Positions 60,960 to 64,000 of a DNA stretch of 64,000 nucleotides are shown in pieces; position 1 is the stretch's first letter; each line of letters begins with the position of its first letter. Location: the NCBI RefSeq assembly GCF_010389155.1, contig NC_057768.1:19093664-19157663 (forward strand), read 5' to 3'. Both the position numbers and the translations under genes were made by a program. Below the pieces are notes generated by a model. The model did not search any database, was not told the DNA's origin, and saw only the letters and a program-made list of their open reading frames with translations. The stretch comes from Erigeron canadensis (Eukaryota > Streptophyta > Magnoliopsida > Asterales > Asteraceae).

Positions 60960-61213
60960 TGTTAGACCTAAAAATGGTGTTAAAATGTAATATTTTATAG
61001 ATGGAAGGGGCATTAGTGAAATCTTAGATTTATGGTATAAATACCCCCTTCCACACCTAATTTGTAAGACTTTTACCATTTCTTAATTAAAAACACACAC
61101 ATTCTACACATTTTCTCTCTAATCTTCATCCCTAACCTCCATACACACTCAAACACCTTTTCACACACAAACTCCATAAATTGCACAAATAGAGCTTAAA
61201 TTTGTATATAACA
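60960..61213 (+). mobile_element. 5' LTR of a copia-type retrotransposon
   Basis: A 254-bp segment beginning TGTTAGACCTAA and ending ATAACA, with a TATA-like 'ggtataaatac' near 61033. The primer site follows two bases later. The length is short but normal for Ty1/copia LTRs. The matching 3' LTR lies outside the window, so the left border rests on the TG start alone. Confidence 0.6.
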
Positions 61214-61215
61214 TT

Positions 61216-61225
61216 TGGTATCAGA
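61216..61225 (+). promoter_or_regulatory. Retrotransposon primer-binding site (initiator tRNA-Met)
   Basis: TGGTATCAGA is the complement of the 3' end of plant initiator tRNA-Met, the standard copia primer site, two bases after the LTR end. Confidence 0.8.
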
Positions 61226-61666
61226 TTAAAATAACTACACGTTAATGATCCAGAGCTCAATTTGTTGCAATTTCTATCAATTTTTCATCAATATTCGAAT
61301 TTTTATCCAAAACCGTTTTCTTCACTGTTCATCATTTGATCATCTCACAAATCACATGAAATCACAATTATTTGTTCACCAATAGATTCCTGATAGTTAA
61401 AAACATAATCCTCTCAAATTTCACGTTCTAATTCAATCCGAATTGCGAGTTTGAATTTTGAGATTTTTTGCTCAAAATTTGGGTTTTGAATCTGTTATGT
61501 TTTGAGGTGAATTGTGTTAATCGGATTGTTGCTAAGGTGAAAACAAACAGTTTGCAAGTGGTTTCATGTTCTAATTCCCAGAAAATCAAAAGTTATTGAA
61601 GTTTTAAGGTTCATCAATGGAGTTTTATGTTGAAACTGAACTGTTGGAGGAGATGAAGTGAAATTA

Positions 61667-62063
61667 AAACGATCTAATTTAGATCATTTCAGTTCTACAT
61701 ACTTCATATTTACTTCAGTGATTGTAGATTGTAAAACGATTCAATTTAGATCGTTTTGACAAGTGTGGTTGTGTTGAGAAGAATTGATTGTGGCTAACTG
61801 ATCCTTTGGATTGGTTTTGGTCAATACAATTTCTTGAAAATTCTGATAAGAAACCAAAACGATCTCTTTTAGATCGTTTCAGTTTTTGTGATTCCAAACG
61901 ATTTCTTTTTAGATCGTTTCAGCTCTTTGATTCCAAAACAATCTAAATTAGATCGTTTCACCTACAAGTTTCCAAAACGATCTCCTTTTAGATCGTTCTA
62001 CCTTTCATTCCTTTTAGATCGTTTCATTTCCAATCCTAAAACGATCTTCATTTAGATCGTTTC
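61667..62063 (+). repeat. Array of AACGATCT/AGATCGTTT imperfect palindromes
   Basis: At least seven units of the form AAACGATC-(4-9 nt)-GATCGTTT: about 61667-61690, 61733-61757, 61857-61880, 61896-61920, 61935-61959, 61974-61997 and 62038-62063, with a half unit at 62011-62025. Units 3-6 are spaced by exactly 39 bases. All lie in the leader between the primer site and the ORF at 62312; each can form a short hairpin in RNA or DNA. Confidence 0.9.
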
Positions 62064-62311
62064 AACCATGATCATTCCAATTCAGAAAATCAAAAAAAAA
62101 AAAAAAAAGAGTATTTTGGCGGGAAAAATATTTTTTGCTCCTATGATCATAATATCCAAAGTTTACATGAAATCCAAAGTTTCGTGAGAACATTTTTCGG
62201 TGCGAAAAATCTGGAGGGAAAACCTGAAATTCAAAAATTCCCAAATTTCATTCTTCATTTCAATTTCAAACACAAATACCTTTCATTTCATTTCACCCTT
62301 TTCTAAACAAA

Positions 62312-63529
62312 ATGTCATATCCAAGGTTTTTAAATTCAGTCAAAAATGATTTCGTCTTCAATTTGTGGTTAACTTCCTCACCCGAGACACCTACTTTATC
62401 CGAAGTAAAACTTCATAAAGATGGACTGTGTTCATGTTGTTCGTCGAAACCTTATCCAAGTCCCTGTCAAGTGATGAAGATATTGATTCATTCGACTGCA
62501 ACTAAAAATGTCAAGTTTCAAGAGGAAATAGTCACATTACAAGCTAAGAATGTTAAACTTCAAGAGGAAGTGATTGCTTTTCAAACAAAGAATGATCAAC
62601 TTCAAGCTGAGATGACTCAACTGCAAGATGAGAATAGAAGCCTACAAGATACGAATACCGATCTTGAATCTTGCAGCATTGGTCATCTAAATGATTTTGT
62701 GAATTTAACAACGAAACATTCAAAGCTTGTTAAGAGTTATAAGTTGAAGACAAATGAGATGCAATCTCAAATTTCTACATTGACAAATGAGTTGCAAAGT
62801 TCACTTCAAAGGCTTGATGAACATATTGTGGAAAGTCAAATGAAAGAAGTTGTCTTGATACAAACCATTTCAAATCTTCAACATGAGTTGCTAGATAAGA
62901 CAACTATTTTATTAAGCAAGGAGAGAGAAGTCTTCAAAGACTTTAACAAAGTTGAGATGGATGATACTGAAAGTGATAATGAATCAGTGTATCATGATAC
63001 AAGTCCAGTATTTCCAACTGAACTTGATGATCCAAAGAAAGTTTGCACTGAGTCAATCCCAAAGATCAAAGTTTCATCACCTGCTGAACGTAAAGCTTCT
63101 CAATTTACTAACTATGCCTTATTCAAGGATAGAAAGTATTCTTTGAAGCCTACTATTGATGGAACACAGTCTCTCATTCCATTCTTATCATTTGAAGACA
63201 ACTCTCAATTCATTTCCCAAGCAAAAGCTCAGTTGACAAAGACTAAGCCAAAGTCAGTTTATAAGCCCAAGTCAACTGAGTCAAGGACATTCAAATATTC
63301 ACTTTGGGAGTTATTTGATCTTGCACCAAAACCATTTGCAGTGCAAAAAGTGAATGTCTTTGCTTCTCCACTGCTCCCACGGAAAATTCACTTTTCCTCA
63401 ACGCCAAGTTTTTATCCTCCTTGGAGTGCAGATTCTATTCGTCGAATCGATGACACGTACATTTGGAATGTTAAGACAAAAACCGTTGGGCCTACACTAA
63501 AATGGGTCCCAAAGGTTGTTTGTAAGTGA
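62312..63529 (+). CDS. Copia-type element ORF with coiled coil (gag-related?)
   Basis: A 405-residue open frame, the only one between the LTR and the window end. Residues about 60-230 are a long heptad-rich coiled coil with repeats of 'KLQEE', 'QLQAEM' and 'QLQDEN'. After an acidic part (MDDTESDNESVYHD) comes a basic, Ser/Pro-rich C-terminal half, ending GPTLKWVPKV, a phrase that in plant copia polyproteins sits between gag and protease/integrase ('KWVPK'). No CCHC zinc knuckle, DTG/DSG protease, integrase or reverse transcriptase is visible in this frame or in the following about 470 bases. It may be the unusual coiled-coil gag segment of a non-autonomous or partly deleted copia element. The start ATG (aacaaaATGTC) is the first in frame. 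Confidence 0.55.
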   Translation: MSYPRFLNSVKNDFVFNLWLTSSPETPTLSEVKLHKDGLCSCCSSKPYPSPCQVMKILIHSTATKNVKFQEEIVTLQAKNVKLQEEVIAFQTKNDQLQAEMTQLQDENRSLQDTNTDLESCSIGHLNDFVNLTTKHSKLVKSYKLKTNEMQSQISTLTNELQSSLQRLDEHIVESQMKEVVLIQTISNLQHELLDKTTILLSKEREVFKDFNKVEMDDTESDNESVYHDTSPVFPTELDDPKKVCTESIPKIKVSSPAERKASQFTNYALFKDRKYSLKPTIDGTQSLIPFLSFEDNSQFISQAKAQLTKTKPKSVYKPKSTESRTFKYSLWELFDLAPKPFAVQKVNVFASPLLPRKIHFSSTPSFYPPWSADSIRRIDDTYIWNVKTKTVGPTLKWVPKVVCK

Positions 63530-64000
63530 TTCGATGAATATGGCTTATACACATGTCAGTGTATAACCCAGGCTAAAGATGTTGTTTATTGGACTACTAC
63601 TTCATAATGGTTGATTCCCCAGTTTCGACTTCAAAGAAACATGATGAACATGTAGCCACACATTCATCATGAGGGGAAGAAAGAGAACAATGATGTGTAC
63701 AAGTGTGTGTGCTTTATTAAAATTTGATGGGGAGAAACAAGAAAGTTCATCATTTGAGAGGAAGTAAGAAGATATGTTAATAAGGATGATCCCAAATTGA
63801 TTCTTTGAAGAAAACTATCTCTAACGTGGTGGGTACGCCGCGGGTACACCCTATACATAAGCGTTGGTGGTACGCAAATATGATTGTTTGATCGAGGGGA
63901 AGTTTGTGATGAAGAAGAATGTTTGTCTAAATGCTTCAAGAGAGAGATTTATTAATCAAGGGGAAGTGTGACAAAGTTAAGATTGTCAAGAAGATGCTTT
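63530..64000 (+). mobile_element. Retrotransposon interior, non-coding, continues past the window
   Basis: Short degraded frames follow the ORF. Purine-rich tracts 'gaggggaag' (about 63894-63902) and 'caaggggaagtgtga' (about 63958-63972) resemble a polypurine tract, but the bases after them do not match the 5' LTR start, so the 3' LTR is not shown to begin here. Confidence 0.4.

Noticed and set aside
61667..62063. CRISPR-like array
   Set aside because: Evenly spaced palindromes in a plant retrotransposon leader; the units are imperfect, spacers are related and there is no cas gene. CRISPR does not apply.
63894..63972. 3' LTR start after purine tracts
   Set aside because: The bases after both tracts (TTTGTGATG and TGTGACAAAG) do not match the 5' LTR start TGTTAGACC.
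1..64000. tRNA and rRNA genes
   Set aside because: Several B-box-like strings were inspected, but all lie in SINE-like contexts without a cloverleaf; no rRNA segment was recognised.

Overview
The window is nuclear DNA of a flowering plant, most likely a eudicot. It is AT-rich, its genes carry short GT-AG introns, and it holds plant-specific families: a VQ protein, a PMEI-pectinesterase, allantoate deiminase and a PP2 phloem lectin. It also holds a dense mix of plant transposons. I cannot name the species; the repeat style suggests an Asteraceae-like genome, which is only an inference.

Six protein-coding genes look intact. They are a VQ-motif protein (5615-6223, minus), a pectinesterase with PMEI pro-domain (16100-17942, plus, 2 exons), allantoate deiminase AAH (24350-28671, plus, about 12 exons), a PP2/lectin protein (30096-31631, minus, 3 exons), ribonuclease H2 subunit C (33180-35566, minus, 4 exons) and zinc-finger protein ZPR1 (43094-49691, minus, 16 exons). 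Exon models were built by hand from reading frame, GT-AG sites and family alignment. All junctions keep frame except the first AAH junction, which stays ambiguous. The genes do unrelated jobs (cell-wall modification, ureide nitrogen recycling, phloem defence, RNA/DNA hybrid repair, translation/cell-cycle regulation) and form no operon-like unit.

Broken genes: an F-box/LRR (FBD-type) fragment at 13.7-14.6 kb, a Myb/SANT-like fragment at 53.2-53.5 kb whose conserved Trp codon has become a stop, a FAR1/MULE-transposase-like pseudogene at 58.7-60.85 kb, and fragments of light-harvesting protein and uridine kinase genes inside a candidate Helitron at 54.2-57.2 kb.

Mobile DNA fills the spaces. There are Helitrons at 9.3-10.1, 12.8-13.6 and 54.2-57.2 kb. 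Four long-terminal-inverted-repeat (MULE/foldback-like) elements lie at 37.6-39.0, 39.66-40.56, 41.5-42.6 and 49.9-51.4 kb; the first and last belong to one family and lie in opposite orientation around ZPR1. There is a hAT-type element at 40.84-41.45 kb with a perfect 8-bp target duplication, two Stowaway-type MITEs, a PIF/Harbinger-type MITE in an RNH2C intron, two abutting MITEs upstream of the VQ gene, and several SINEs, two of them with clear target-site duplications. The right end holds the 5' part of a Ty1/copia-like retrotransposon: short LTR, tRNA-Met primer site, a leader with an array of imperfect palindromes, and a coiled-coil ORF. It runs off the window.

The most interesting items are the gene-capturing Helitron, the palindrome array in the copia leader, and the inverted pair of foldback elements enclosing ZPR1.
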